Origin: Cotesia glomerata
Lineage: Eukaryota > Arthropoda > Insecta > Hymenoptera > Braconidae
Length of the DNA: 64,000 bases
Direction of reading: 5' to 3'
Assembly (NCBI RefSeq): GCF_020080835.1
Contig: NC_058167.1
Span: forward strand, 13,601,403-13,665,402
Shown: positions 11,431 through 25,076 of the stretch, in pieces
Layout: the number at the start of each line of letters is the position of its first letter
Position numbering within the stretch: the stretch's first letter is position 1
Made by a program: the position numbers and the translations under genes
Notes under the pieces: generated by a model
The model's input: only the letters and a program-made list of their open reading frames with translations
Database searches by the model: none
Told to the model about the DNA's origin: nothing

Positions 11431-14400
11431 AAAAATTTTATTTATTTATTTCTTGAAATACCTCTATGCAATTGTACATGAGAATCATACCAAAAAAAAT
11501 AAAAAGGGTGACTTTTAAAATAATACAATATTAAAAAAAACAATAACAATAATAATTCCCAGAATAATCAGTTAAAAATTGCTTCTAGCTTTTAAATTCA
11601 AACATAACTTAAAATATATTATTACTATTAATTTATATTGCCGATCGGCGTTATTTTGTAATAAATGCTCCAAAAAAATTTACGTTGGCAGTGCATTTAT
11701 TAATAAGTCAGGAAATCCTATATAGCGAAGAGCGCGAAGAAAAGTGCGATCTTACATACAGAATATCCATTATTCTATTTGATGTGAAATTTATATTAAT
11801 CACAGCAAAACCCAACCCAACTAGCTATTCAGAGACATTAATTTTGAAGCAATCTCAAATCTTATTTTACGCCAAAAAGTCTTTTTTTATCATCAAAATT
11901 CTTCTAAAAATTCCTATCAAAGTTTAAAAAAAATTCTAATTTTTTCTAAAAATAATATTTATCCTATACTTAAATAGTAATGATCATTTTTTAACTAATC
12001 TTCCTAGCTAACAACCAATAAAGTATTTTTCGGTATTAAAATAAATAAAGAGAAGCAATCACTCAAAAATAAAACCGATGATTAATTCAGAATAAAAGAG
12101 CTATTTGCAAACAAACTTGCAAGCTGTGTCGAATCCGTTAGTTCCACGATTCAATCGTTTCCCCAAATTCTCTCTTTCGTTTGTATTTCATTCATGCAAC
12201 CACCTAATACCCAATACCCAATACCTATGTGTACAGCGGGAAAGTGACAGCCGGCGTTCACGTTTGGGGAAGCCTTTTCATCAAATTTTTTTCCAGCTCA
12301 TATCTACCACCAAACTTAAAATTTTCCTGGTAGAAAAAGCAAGAAGGAAAGGAAAGGTGTTCAATTTAAAAGTACTATATATGACGGAACGAGGAGGGAA
12401 CCATTTAACATACAAGCTTGAGCATTATTATCTGATACTTAATGTTTCAAAATCAATAACACGATGCCTACGAATAGAAATCAAAATGTCTGATGTCTGT
12501 TTAATGGTAGTGATTTAGGAGCACCTCTCTCTCTCTCTCTCTCTCTTTTTCCGCATGATCGTTACCGTCGAGTGCACATATCGATCGGACTAATAATATA
12601 ATACAAGTTGGTAGAGCATCTGAGCTGTCGGCTGGTTGAGACTCGGTAGAAAAGCAGTCCGCTGTACTGTACGAAGTATATTGCAGTCAGTACACACTAC
12701 TGCTGCTGGCTGTTGATTGTACAGGGGTGCTGGTCTGTAGAATGACATACTGGTGGCATAGGTGACCCCTTAGAGGCGAGGGGGCCAAGGGGAGCGCGGA
12801 CCAAACTTGTATTGATATGATGTGGAATTGAGTGTGGAAGAAAGAGAAAATGACTAGTCCAAATAACGCCTGGGGGACTAACTTTCCCCAATTCACGGAA
12901 ATTCACAAAAATTACCCTGACCAATCACTTTGAGCACTTAATCGATGATTAATGACTGCGACTATAACTGCTGTAACTATAACTATTACTTCCCGAATAA
13001 ATTACAGGGATAAAGTTAATCTTTGTATTTTTCGGCGTTTCGTTTTTTGTTTTTTAGGTAAATGCCGGGTAAATTTGTTTTTATTTTTTTGGAGGGTAAG
13101 AAGTAAGTTGGGGATTGATTTTAATGTTTTTTTTAGGTAGGTTGTAATGATATTTTGATTTCGATAATTAAATGATTGAATTTTTGGAAGTTTGGGAATT
13201 TGAAGAAAGGGTAAGATAATTTTGATTGAAAATTTTGAATAATTAGGTCAAAATTTTAAATTATTTTGGTCTTGGGAAAAAAGACTAGAAGAATTTTAAT
13301 TTTGGTGTGGAAATTTTGAGAAATAATCAATAAATTAATACATTTAAATAATAGTGACTTTAATTATGATTAAAAAAGTTCAAATTTTAATACTGATTAT
13401 AATTTTTGGATATTCGAGTCGAAATTTTAGTTTTTTTGTGTTTAAAAAAGAAATACATAAATTATTTTAATTTGAGTATGAAAATTTTGAGAAAAAATAA
13501 ATAAATGATTGAAGAATTTCAAATTTGAATTTTGTTTATAATTTATGAATATAAAAGTTAAAATTTTTGTTTTTAAAGAAGAAATAAAAAAATTATTTAA
13601 ATATTAAATATAGAAATTTTCATAATTATGATTAAATTATAGATATAAAGTTTTGAATTTTAATTATAATTTTGAATAATAAATTCAAAATTTTATTTTT
13701 TGAAGAAAAGACCAAATTTTCTTGAATATTAAATTATTTAAACATATTAGAGTTAATGATTAGTGAAATAAAAATTTCAAAAGTTCAAAATTTTAAAAGT
13801 CAAATTTTATCAACACAATTTTATATCGAAAAGAAAAAAAAATATGAATATTATTGTATAATTAAACTGAAAGTTAAATCGAGTGTTTTTTTAACTGATC
13901 AAAACGTCAATGTTTATTATTTCAGGTTCAAGTAGGGCGCCCTTGTTATGGAAATATTTTTTCACAATCCCGATAGTCCTTCTAACACCTGAATGATTGA
14001 TCGGCTCGATTGGTCATGCTATGACTTTCCACATGTCTATACACAAGTAATATCAAAATCTAATTATATTAAATATTATTAATATTAATATAAATATAAA
14101 TCCTGCGAAAATTTGACAAACATGATAGAAATGTAATCCGATGGATTACCAACCACATCGGAAATTACAAACTCGAGAATTAGTGATACATCTGTCCGTG
14201 ATTTTGATCTTCACAAAAGTATAATAAGCGGCACGTGCCCCGGCAACTCAGGCACGTGTTATCAATTTATTCCATTCCTGTAAAGTGGATTAATTTTTTC
14301 ACTCACACTCATGCATACTTTATTTTAAAATCACAACACCAATAATTGGTAAAATATTACTTTATTCAATATTCACTATAAATTTATCTGTACAATATTT

Positions 14401-14803
14401 ATTATCAATACATATATATTTTCCCTGAATAGATAAATTTTAAGAGCACTGTCATAGGCATTATCTTATCAATAGTTAATCTTAGTTTTTAATTCTGATC
14501 AATGGCAAGCTTATATTTTAACAGAAAATATTACGATATCATTTACATATTATTTCTTTGACTAGAAGATATTTATGCAGTCTGATTTATTTGAACTTTA
14601 GTTGATCAGTCAGGCTTTAGTAATTAACTATTAACTATAAACTATTTATTACTAATTGCTAAAATTATGTATATAAATAAAACATCTCTTACAAAGTAGA
14701 TAACATTGACATTTTTCACTGTAAAAAATTTTTGGTGTCTACCAAAATTAAAAAAATCAAAACTTTAAATTCTGGGCAAAGTATTGAAAATATAAAAAAA
14801 TCA

Positions 14804-15005
14804 TATACAGAAAAAAAAATGTTCTTAAATCAAGTGTATAATTTTGAAAATATTCTTGATTTTAGTAGAAAAATTCTTGATTTAAGGAAATTTTTCTTGA
14901 TCAGAATTTTTTCGTCTTGATTCAAGACAATTAAACTTTTCAAAATTATATTCTTGGTTCAAAAATTTTTCTCTTAAATCAAGTTAATTTTTTTTTTTTT
15001 AGTAT
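14804..15005. repeat. TTGAATCAAG-type palindromic repeat, family B
   Basis: It contains inverted CTTGATT/AATCAAG blocks, TCTTGATTCAAGACA near the centre and a T-rich right end. Same family as 11275-11430. A short open frame across it (14732-14920) is an artefact of the repeat. Confidence 0.55.
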
Positions 15006-15040
15006 AAAAGACCTTTTTATAGGAAATTAAATTTTCAATG

Positions 15041-15452
15041 AGAAAATTTTTTTTTTAAGATTTAAAATGAAATAATTTTTTCCTAGCTTTAAAATTCTCC
15101 TCCGTAAAATATTAAAAATTTTGAAAAAAATTATAGGATACTTTTTTATAGAAAATTTAATTGTCTATAAAAAAAAAGTTATCAATTTTTTCATATCTCG
15201 CCTTTTTGGTCAGAATTCCACGTTGTAGACCAAAACAACATTTTTTTTTTAAGAAAATTTTTTTTTTTAAGATTTAAAATGAAATAATTTTTTCCTAGCT
15301 TTAAAATTCTTCTGAGTAAAATATCAAAAATTTGGAAAAAATTATAAGATACTTTTTTATAAAAAATTTAATTATCTATAAAAAAAAGTCATCAATTTTT
15401 CCATATCTCACTTTTTTCGGCCAGAATTTCAAGTTTTAAACTAAAACAACAT
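15041..15452. repeat. Two tandem copies of a ~211 bp unit
   Basis: Bases 15041-15250 and 15252-15452 are near-identical, sharing ATGAAATAATTTTTTCCTAG, GATACTTTTTTATA and CATATCTC...CAGAATT landmarks at ~211 bp spacing. Diverged single relatives are visible at 46611-46740, 50665-50770 and 51000-51090, so the unit belongs to a dispersed family. Confidence 0.65.
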
Positions 15453-15632
15453 TTTCCTCTGTTGAAAAAGTTTCAAAAAATTATCAAATTAGTGTCAAAT
15501 AATAATAAAAAATTTTCACTTATTAAACATGAAAATTATAATAAAATCACCAAAAATTTTTTACAGTATTACATAAAAAACACTGCACATTAATTAAATT
15601 TATAATTACTCATTTGAGAGATAAAAAAAAAA

Positions 15633-17280
15633 TCAGAGACACTGGTACATATTAGTGTGATTATGATGAGCAAAGTGTGATTGATTGATCTGCTGATGAG
15701 GAATTGAGTACATCGGGGTCTGCTCGTAGCAGTGGGCCTGGTACTGCACTGGAGGGCTGACACTTTGGTCGCTGTAGCAATCGTACTCTTGCCACTCGGG
15801 GACGAATCTCTCCTGGGGGTAGGGAAACGCAGGATGGCTGGGTCCTAATCTTTTCTGGGCCGCGACTGCACAGCTTCCAGTAGAAGAGGTGATCATGTTG
15901 CCGGTCTCGCTGATGCTAACAGTGACGTTGCCGACGTTGACGGTGATTTCCCCGGCTTCGCTGTTCCCCAAGGTCTGGGATAGCGCCCATATGTAGTTGT
16001 GGGCGAATCTCAGAGTCTCGATCTTGGTGAGTTTAGTGTCCTCGGGAAATGTGGGCAGGGCCATTCGCAGCCTTTCCAATGCGTCGTTCAACGTATGCAT
16101 GCGGTGACGTTCACGGTCATTGGCTTTCATTCGCCGGTTTCTTTTGAGCTTCAGGACCTGTCACAAAATAATTATTTTTTTAGTATTTTAGTCTGGGAAT
16201 TTTTGTTTTTATTTTTTTTAGTCATTATTTTTTTAGTTTTATATTTTTTATTAGTTTTCTGAGTATAGGAAAATATTTTTGATTTTTTCAAGTGTGGAAA
16301 GAAATTAATTACTAAAGTTTGAATTATTTTTAAGAATAAAAACAATCTTTTAAATAAAAATTTTTAAAGTCAAAATATGATATTATGTAAGACTTGTTTA
16401 AATTTATACTTTTGAAATAAAATAACAGAAGAAAAATTTTAATGAATTATTAAATAGAAAAAAAAACCTTTTAAGTATTGAAGTTACTTTAAACTAAAAT
16501 TTTTTCAGTAAAAATTACACTTAGTTCAACAAAAGTTTTTATAAAACAATATTTTATATAAATTTCAATTGAAATTCTTTTGAATAATATTTTAAAGAGA
16601 TTTTTTTATACATATATTTTTATACTTTTTACTTTTAATTACACTTCAATTTATTTTCGAAGTAAAAAACTACTGAAGTAAACTTTCGATCAATTTTTCT
16701 GTATAAAGAAAACTTTTTTCCATCGATTTGAAAATTACAAGCATAATTTTCGGTATGAATTCAATGTAAATCAAACTTTCCAATTTTTTATATATAAACT
16801 ATTTCAACTAGTTTTTTTTTATTACTTTTAAAGTAATATTATTTATTATTTTAATTTTTCCAATGACAAAATGCAAAATTATGTATTTTTTTAAAAATAA
16901 TTTATCTTATTAATACTAAATAAATTTTTCACTCCTTGAAAAAATTAATTTCCACAACAAGAAAAAAAAATATTTTTCAATATTTGCTTACAATTAATTC
17001 TTCAAAATAAAATTATCACATTTCTTCTTTGAATTTTTTTTTAGTACTCAAACTTTTAAAAAAATTTCCTTCAAAAATTATAATTTACCTGCGTCGGACT
17101 TTTGCACCGTGTGTTCCTGGTTTTCTTCTTCTTCTCTTCTTTGATCGGCGGAAACAGAGAATCAACCATCGAATTAATTTCGTGTTTCGGGGACTCGAAA
17201 CTAACGTCAAACCCCGAATCAGACGAGCTTGACATCTCGTCGAACCCGTTTTCACTGCAGTAAGAGTACTCCGAAGACAT
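15633..17280 (-). CDS. tap: Neurogenin/tap-family bHLH transcription factor
   Basis: Exons 17280-17089 and 16157-15633 are joined across a GT-AG, phase-0 intron and encode 238 residues. Residues about 72-124 form a complete basic helix-loop-helix: the basic part reads KANDRERHRMH, helix 1 NDALERLR, and helix 2 starts KLTKIETLRFAHNYIWAL. The combination KANDRER plus RFAHNYIWAL is typical of the neurogenin group (target of pox-n/biparous in flies), which as a nuclear E-box-binding heterodimer promotes neuronal fate. The N-terminal exon is Ser/Glu-rich and ends in a basic stretch; the C-terminus is Gln/Tyr/His-rich. The start MSSEYSYC was chosen over an in-frame upstream Met (17343) because it begins the acidic Ser-rich segment. 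It could be another atonal-superfamily member, but neurogenin fits best. Confidence 0.85.
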
Positions 17281-17541
17281 TTCTTCTGAACTAATCAAAC
17301 AGAACAACGACAATTTATAAATAAAATGTAAATTTTCTTCCACTTTATTTTACTTAAATTAACCAGCACACTTTTATTGTTTATAGGACACCAGAAACTA
17401 GGACCAAAGTACAAAAATAAAAGTCTAAAAATATACTGGCAATAACAGAGTACTCGAAAGATCGAAATCACTGGTAGCTGACAAGGAACCTTCCAAACTC
17501 GGGGTACGACTCGTCACTGCATGTGCTAAGGGTCTCTCGAG

Positions 17542-17552
17542 ATATATATATA
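17542..17552 (-). promoter_or_regulatory. Candidate TATA box of the tap-like gene
   Basis: On the minus strand a TATATATAT run sits about 260 bases upstream of the ATG, with a GC-richer, CTCGAG-containing surrounding. Spacing would place transcription start near 17515. No RNA evidence is available. Confidence 0.35.
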
Positions 17553-19620
17553 GGAGTAGCTCGAGGGTAGTTTACAGTACCCCCCTCCATAATCAACTAC
17601 CGTTGGGGTACCCGTAAGCACCCGAACCGACCAGTTTTACCCCGTAATCGGCATCACGCAGTCTACTGAATAAGAGGGGTCCTGCTTCTTTCTGTGAATA
17701 TATACATATACGTATGTGTGTGCCTCTACCCTCTATCTGATGTGCATCTACATCCACACACGGTCATACGGTTATATCACACAAGCGCGTGCCATGCGTC
17801 CTAGCCGATAGAGAAATGTCTGTAATATAAAAGCTAGACGCCTCATTTTCGGATTAGAGGTTTCCTGCACAATTTCACTTGGCTTTTACTTTTAGCTTTG
17901 TTTTGTTCGCTAACAAACCACCCACGTTTTTTCACCCTAATTAATATTTGAGGGTTAATTAATTTACTATTTTTATGGTTTATGCAATGAAAAATTTTTT
18001 AGGGTAGTAATTATCGGTAATTTAATAGAAAAATAATTATGAAAATTAATGTATTATTTTTTTAATGGAGTTTTATAATTTTTATTAAGTATTTTTGTAA
18101 AATTTTATGGATTTTTTATTTTAAAATATAATTCATTTGAATCAAACTTTAATACATATTTTATAGAAAAACTTTTTAGTTTATTCCTTCATTATTTATT
18201 TGAATATCGAGTAAATTTTTTTTTATTAAATTTTTATTATGAAGAAATAATTTTTAAAATAAATTATGAAAATTTTTTTTAAGTATTTTTAGTATTAAAT
18301 TAATTTATTTAGCACTTTAAAAAATTATTAGAAAAATTCTTCAAGAAAATTAATAAATTGATTTAAAATTTTGAAATTTGTGATTACTTTGTTGAATTTT
18401 GAGTTGAAAATTTTTTTAATCAAAAAATTACTTTCTTAATTTATTAAAAAATTTCTTTTGTTCAAAATTATGACCAAAAAATTTATAAATGTTCGTATTT
18501 AAACTTAATTACTAAATCAAGAAAATTAATTTGGTAAAAATATTGAAAACTAAGATTGAAAATAATTTATTGAAGATTTTGTATAAAAAAGTTAAATTTG
18601 TATAAAAATTACAAAAATAATAATAATTGCATACTCACTCAGATGCAGAATAAATGACCGCCGAGTTAGAAATAAAAATGCCGTACCTCCGTAAAAAATA
18701 AAAATACTGGAAGATAATCCTTGACCATATGTCGCGTTCGATAAGAAATCGCCATAGAAACCGGTGAGCACCATTATCATTATCATTATCACTATCATTA
18801 AGCATTAAACGTAATATCATAGTCAGATTGGATTGGATTACATTTCTCTTTTACAGTTACTTAATTTTTAAACCCCCGGCGTAAAAAGTCTACGGTACAG
18901 TGGCCCACTTTCGGTTTGTCATCTCTTTGTCGCTATTTTACGATCCGCATTCATTAACATACGCCTCATGTATCAGGTAGTTTTTATTGTCATGCACATA
19001 TCACGCATTGTATTATACAAATATATATATACATATAAATATAGAGGACGAACAAGAGGAAGAGTCTGCAGGTTGAGGATTACGCACTCTATTATATAGA
19101 TCTAAAATATTTATGACTGCATGAGTATAATATAGACATATATATGGGTGAATTTTGTTTGATGCCTCTCATTAGCATATGCATAATAAGCAGTGAATTT
19201 TCGGGTGATTGGCTCTGCATTGATATTGATACGTAAACACATATTCATGTTATATTGTATCGCATATGCTGCTATGGTACATGCTATTTGTTAAAATAAA
19301 TGTGTAAAATGGGTAAAGGATTCGACGACATTCTGTGACGAATTATTGGTAATAAATTTAGATATATATTGGGGATCAATGACGATAAGTGGATAGAAAA
19401 TTATTTAAATTATTATTATTTTTATTAACATTTTTAATATTGTAATACACTGTTTAAAAATTTGTAAATTTAATAAATTTTTGGTGTACAAAAATATATT
19501 AAAATTAAATATCAAGTTTAGAAAAAAAATTTACAATTAATTTATTATAATAATTAATTAATATTAATTTATTCTAATATTACACGGAAAAAATAAAATT
19601 AGAAAAATTGAAATTTATTT

Positions 19621-19898
19621 AGTACGCGGAAAAAAGAAAAAGAGAAAAATTCCATTATAAATAATAATAAGCGTCGGTTTATCTAGAAAACTAGAAAAAT
19701 TGCAGTTTGAAATAACATTTTTATAAATTCAAACTTTGAATGTTAATTTTCAGTTTTCAATATAATATTTACATTTTACAATTTAATTCTTACGAATTCT
19801 GTAATAATTACAATTTTAAATTGTAATTTTTCCAGTTTTTCAAATAAAGCGCCTTGTTACATTATATAATGTAATTTTTCTCTTTTTTTTTTCGTCGC
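19621..19898. repeat. Foldback repeat, family D
   Basis: The left half (GCGGAAAAAAGAAAAAGAGA..., then CTAGAAAAATTGCAGTTTGAAA) is mirrored by the right half (TTGTAATTTTTCCAGTTTTT...CTCTTTTTTTTTCGTCGC). Arms are about 100 bases. No ORF. Probably a small non-autonomous element. Confidence 0.55.
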
Positions 19899-20114
19899 TT
19901 CAAAAATCAAATTGGAAAAATTAAAGTTTGAAATTAAATTTTTATGAATTCAATTTTTAAAGTTTCAAAAGTAATTTTTATAGAATTTGTAAAAATTATA
20001 ATCTAAAACTGTAATTTTTTTATTATGTCTAAAAATTAAATTTTCAGAAAATTTATTACTACAGTAATAAAAAATCACAATGATTTTTTTTTTTACAGTA
20101 GTGTAATTTTATAC

Positions 20115-20266
20115 TAATAAAATATTAATTCAAGAAACAAAATTTTGAACCAAGAAAATAATTTTTAAAAATTTCTTTTAATTAATAAGAAAAATTTTTA
20201 AATCAAAAAAAAATTTTCAATGATAAAATTCTTGAATAAAGTTAATTTTTTTTTTATTAGTGTAGT
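20115..20266. repeat. TTGAATCAAG-type palindromic repeat, family B
   Basis: It runs from ACTAATAAAATATTAATTCAAG to TTGAATAAAGTTAATTTT and ends in ATTAGTGTAG. The TACACTAAT-type ends are shared with other family B copies. Confidence 0.5.
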
Positions 20267-23200
20267 TAAGGTCATTGGACGGAGTAATTATAATTACAAT
20301 AATAATTATACGATAGCTTCAATTTATTTAAATAAAATATAAAAAAAATCTGGGAAATTCGAGAGAATTGTATCATACATTATATATGATGCATACAATA
20401 GTAAATAATAGTTAGATAGTTATGATTATAAGCATGAGATACAGTGAGTTGCATAGAGTCGGGTACAAGCGAGTAGAAATGAGAAGAGGGAAAGGCACTT
20501 GGGATTTCGTGATGCAGTTCTGAGGTAAACGGCAAAACATATCCTGGGAAATGCCGGACATTATAAAGTTGCTGCATGAGAAGATGCGAAAAATATGAAG
20601 GAGTGGAGGTGATAGACGGTTAACCCACTTCTCACGATGCCTTTTCTCACTCTGGATCCCATTTATGGAAAAATATTAAATATTGTATTTGTTAATTGTA
20701 GTTTTCAAAATTTATTTTATATAATTGTTATAATTTTAATCGTAATTCGCAATATTTTATTTAGTGTAAATTGTAAAAGGTCGTCGTGTTATTATTATTA
20801 TTACGGTTTGTAAGACATAGACAGAGGACATCTGGCAATCAATTACAGAAACCCATGAGCGATAAATTACACGATCGGAGCGAATCGTTACATGGAAGCG
20901 AAAAAAATAAAAAAACCCTTTTTATTTGATCGAAAATTTTTCACGCCCCGCGGGCAATCTTTCGTGTAATTTTCGATATTTTTTATTATATTGCTCCCGA
21001 GTGTCGATTTCACGCAAGATATTTTATGTATTGCGATACTGTAACTGGAATGGGTTTTATTTTTTCGTAAACCGTAGTCAGTCGAACGGTTTTTTTTCTT
21101 TTTATAAAAGAGTTCAGCGAACAATTTTAGGTAAAATTATTTTAATTTTAATTGTTTATTACTTGAAGCCTGAAGCGCAACACTTGTTGCGCGGCAATTG
21201 TTCTACATGAAAGGAGAAAGTTTTTTTACCTTTTAGATGATGTACGTTTTACATAATTTATTTATTGTTATAATTGGTATTACGTATTTTTAACATTTCA
21301 CACGTTCTCAAACCTATTATAAGTCATCTTCATCAAGTTATTATTTATATTTATACTTTGTTTTAAAATTAACTTCTCAATATTTATAAAGCATTTGTAC
21401 CTTTTTTCTTCTCATATATTTTTTAAATGGTTATTTTGAAAATAATACCTTTTTTATTAAAAGTATTATCAAAAAGGTTTTGATGTAAATTTTTTCCTTT
21501 TCAAGATTTTATATATTTTTTGGTGATAGTTAAGTTTTTATGCCACGTTTTTGAAGGAATTTTTAATAATTTGTTGGTTCTATACATTTCTCCCGTGAAA
21601 TTTTTCATTAAATAATTGTTAATTTATCTTGTGAAAGCAATATTATTTTCAAAATTTATTAAAGAAGTACTCAAACAATGTATTGTGATGAAAAATATCA
21701 AAAAATTATTAAGACAAAATTTTTTTATTAATGATTTGTAATTTTTAGCAGTCACAGAATCACTGCAGATTGCTAATCATAACATTGATAATAAAAACAA
21801 AAACATCTCTTAATTTTATTATTATTTTAAATTATTTATATTTATAAATTTTATTATACAAATAAAAAGTGTTGAAATCTTGATTTTTAGGCCCTAGTAG
21901 AATATACCTACGGGCTTTGCGCTAAAGGCATGCAATAAAAATTTCTTATCCAAATGTCAAATTAAAATCCTATTAAAAAGCACCAATTTTTTATGAAGAA
22001 ATAAATTCATTTTAGAAAATTTCACCACCAATTATTCAAAGAAAAAAACCAGAAAAATATCTAAAATCTTCCCTATAGTCTTCAATCATCCGCAAAAATA
22101 ATAAATCCATAACTTTTTCCAAAATCACTAATTTTTACTACTTAGTCCGATAAAATTCCTATTAATAAATTTGTCATTTCAAGAAAATTCAAAAAAAAAA
22201 AAACTCCAACTCTTAAGACTCTGATTCTTAAACATAAACAACCAAATCAATATTTTTTTTTCTCTACAAATTAAAAAAATATATTCTTCTTTCTGAACGT
22301 GTTGATAGTCTAACAAATTTTTTACTTTTTTAATATTTTTGTAATTTTAAAATATTCAGTGATTTCAGCATTTTTTTTTACATTAGTCATTGTTTATTAA
22401 TTCTAGACAGGTGAAAAATTGTCGCTCCTGACTTTTTTGTTGATAATTTTACCTTCTACAATTTTTATTAATAAAAAGTATCGTTAACTCAAACATTTCG
22501 TGAGTTACAAGCAGAAAACTGATAAACAACTGCTTTTTAAGACTTTACTAATTTTTTTTAGCAACTTCGGTTCATCTTAGAAAGGTGCAAATTTGTGAGA
22601 TTGTGTATCATGCCCATACAAACGTTCCGTAAAATTTGCACCCACGCCTGATAGTTAGTTAGTGGAAATTTGTCCCGTCAAATCGACTTGATTAGGCTTG
22701 CCTATCTAGGACTAGAATTATTAGAGTTTCTAGTTCTCCTGTTTCACGTCCTACCAGTAAGCTATGGAGCGTCTGTAGGTGAACGGATAAGATCTCTCTT
22801 TCTTCTTTCTTCCTTCTCTCTCGAATCTCACTCTTACTTACAACCTTGCCACACACCCAAGCTTATACACACGTATATACAAAACAGCTCCTTAATGTAC
22901 TATATCGTAGATCGCACACCTCCTTTTCCTTCTCCAGCTGGATCCTGGGCAGCCACACCGGAGCGCACGATCACGATATAGGATGTTAAGTCCTTACCTC
23001 CACTCGATTACCTGTTTACGTTAATACAGCTGGAGTATACCGAGAACAACTCGACTGTAACCTTATTTTCTGTCTCTTTCTCCTTGTCTTCCTTTCTCTC
23101 TTTCAGTCCTTCTTCCACTCCCCAGCCAAGTGCTGGAGACCACATACCTCCTTACGATGCAGTGTGCGCCTGTCCATTGCCTCGCTGACACCGGCTTAGC

Positions 23201-24047
23201 TTTACCTAAATTAAGTTTAAATTTCTTTGGTCTAAAGTCAAAAAAACTCCAAGAAATTTGTGATTAATTAATCAATTAATTGTCCGTAAAAATAAATTAA
23301 ATGGTTTGAAAATTTTGACTCACTTAGATGAACTAATCATCAGGATCCAAAGGATTTATTCAGTGAGGATGAGAGTGAGGTGACTGGTGACCTATGACAC
23401 CACTGGTGGATTTAGTGGTGAGTTTTTCAAGGACGAGAAGACTATTTTTTATTATAAATACTTATGTCGAAGTTTTCTTCAAAAATTAAGTTCAAAGTTC
23501 AAGCGGGAAGAGAAAGGTTCGGTTGAAGTTGAAGTTAAGATTGAATGAACGATGACATATTTCAAGCATTCCAAGGCTCCGTTCTGTAACGGTACTTTTT
23601 TATCCGTGATTAAGACTCTGGGACAGGAGGCCATCGAGTTGTGGCAAGACAGTTAGAACTTGCCGTTAATCATGTCCCGGTGTCTAGTCTCTAGTCTTCC
23701 CATCAGATCAAATGAAAACGAGTCTTCTTGATACTTGACACATTATTATTATTATTGTTGTTAGTGTTATTGATATTGATATTTATTGTAGACTGAGTTT
23801 GGATTTAGTTATGGATGGTATTCTAAATGACAGAAAGGAATTGTTGGGGATGAATGTATATTTGTATAGGCGATGTTTTTGCTACGGGCAGTAACCCCGA
23901 AAATAAGAGCTATGGAGATTTTAATGACTGCATAAGCCTGAGGTAGATTAGGAACTTTGAACTTTACTTTTTAATAATTTAGAAATTTCTTCAGTAGAGT
24001 TACTTTTGGATAGTTGTTATTTCTTCTCTGAAATGGACATTTTTGTA

Positions 24048-24223
24048 CACAGTAAAAAATTTTGCGTCAAAAAATTTGGTGTTAAAAATTTGTATGTTAA
24101 ATATTTAACACTTTTTTGTGTTGATTTAACAGAATAAATGTTAAATTTACACATAAAAGTGTTAAATATTTGACACAAAAATTTTTAACACTAAGTTTTT
24201 TGACGCAAAATTTATTACTGTGT
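24048..24223. mobile_element. Palindromic MITE, family A, copy 2
   Basis: Begins CACAGTAAAAAATTTTGCGT, ends GACGCAAAATTTATTACTGTGT, with the same TTAAATATTTAACAC interior as the copy at 7191. Non-coding. Confidence 0.75.
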
Positions 24224-25076
24224 AATTGGGAAGGGGTATTAAAGAGAGAATTTTATAATTATTGAAAAGAAATGTTGAAGTAAGATGATTATTTTGAAAT
24301 ATTTGATGATCTTTAATTAATTAAGAAGACGAGTACTTGAATCAATAATTTTTTTTTTTTTTAGTTAAGATTATTATTATTAATATTATTATTATTATGA
24401 TTATCAACTTTTAATGTTATTTAACTAATAAATTAATTCTAGAAAATTATTTTAAAAAATATCATTTTTAGTTTTTAACAATTTCTTCATAGAAAATTTT
24501 TTTTTGTCGAAATTTATTGTTAAAAAAATCCTAAAAATGATTAAATATCTTTTAATTTCATTTTCATTATTAATAAAAACAATTTTACTTGATTCAAGAT
24601 CATTAAATTAAAAAAAAAAATATTATTCAAACATTTCTTCTTGAATTATTTTTTTCTGTTTACAAAAAAACCCTTTTAATTTTTCATTTCTTTAAAATTC
24701 AAGTAAAAATTTTAAAATTTTACAAATTTAAAAAAATGCTTTAACAATTGATCCAAAATCATCAAAATTTTTTATTCCAATTAATTCAAAAATTGAATTA
24801 ATATTGAAGTTTTTCCAAGTATCCATATCAAAGTTCATGCTTTCGTGTTAGAATCAAATACGTTTCGCTCCTTACATTATTACTAGTAATTATAATAAGA
24901 ATAAATAATAACAATCACTATTTACTTAATTTTTCCTCCTAGAAAATAATTACAACTTTTAAGTGTAAAATCAGTCATGGTATTTCCTGGTGGATAATTA
25001 AATGCACATATAATATATAACATATAACTATAACGTGGAGGGAATAACAAGGAGGCTACCAAACGATAACGGAGTT

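Larger units (their letters stand above)
7355..15040. other. Gene desert downstream of the tap-like gene
   Basis: No convincing gene. GC-richer islands stand out at about 7560-8200, 9000-9330, 10190-10380, 10640-10920, 12100-12500 and 12540-12960. The last follows a CT microsatellite (about 12522-12546). Two CACGTG sites lie 21 bases apart at 14232 and 14253. Islands of this kind around a developmental bHLH gene are candidate enhancers, but this is inference only. Confidence 0.35.

Noticed and set aside
12105..12518. 137-residue plus-strand open frame before the CT microsatellite
   Set aside because: Composition is not protein-like, no clean start context, no neighbouring exon; treated as part of a GC-richer non-coding island.
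20888..21210. Opposed open frames on both strands
   Set aside because: Both strands open by chance in a GC-richer patch with no domain, start context or exon boundaries.
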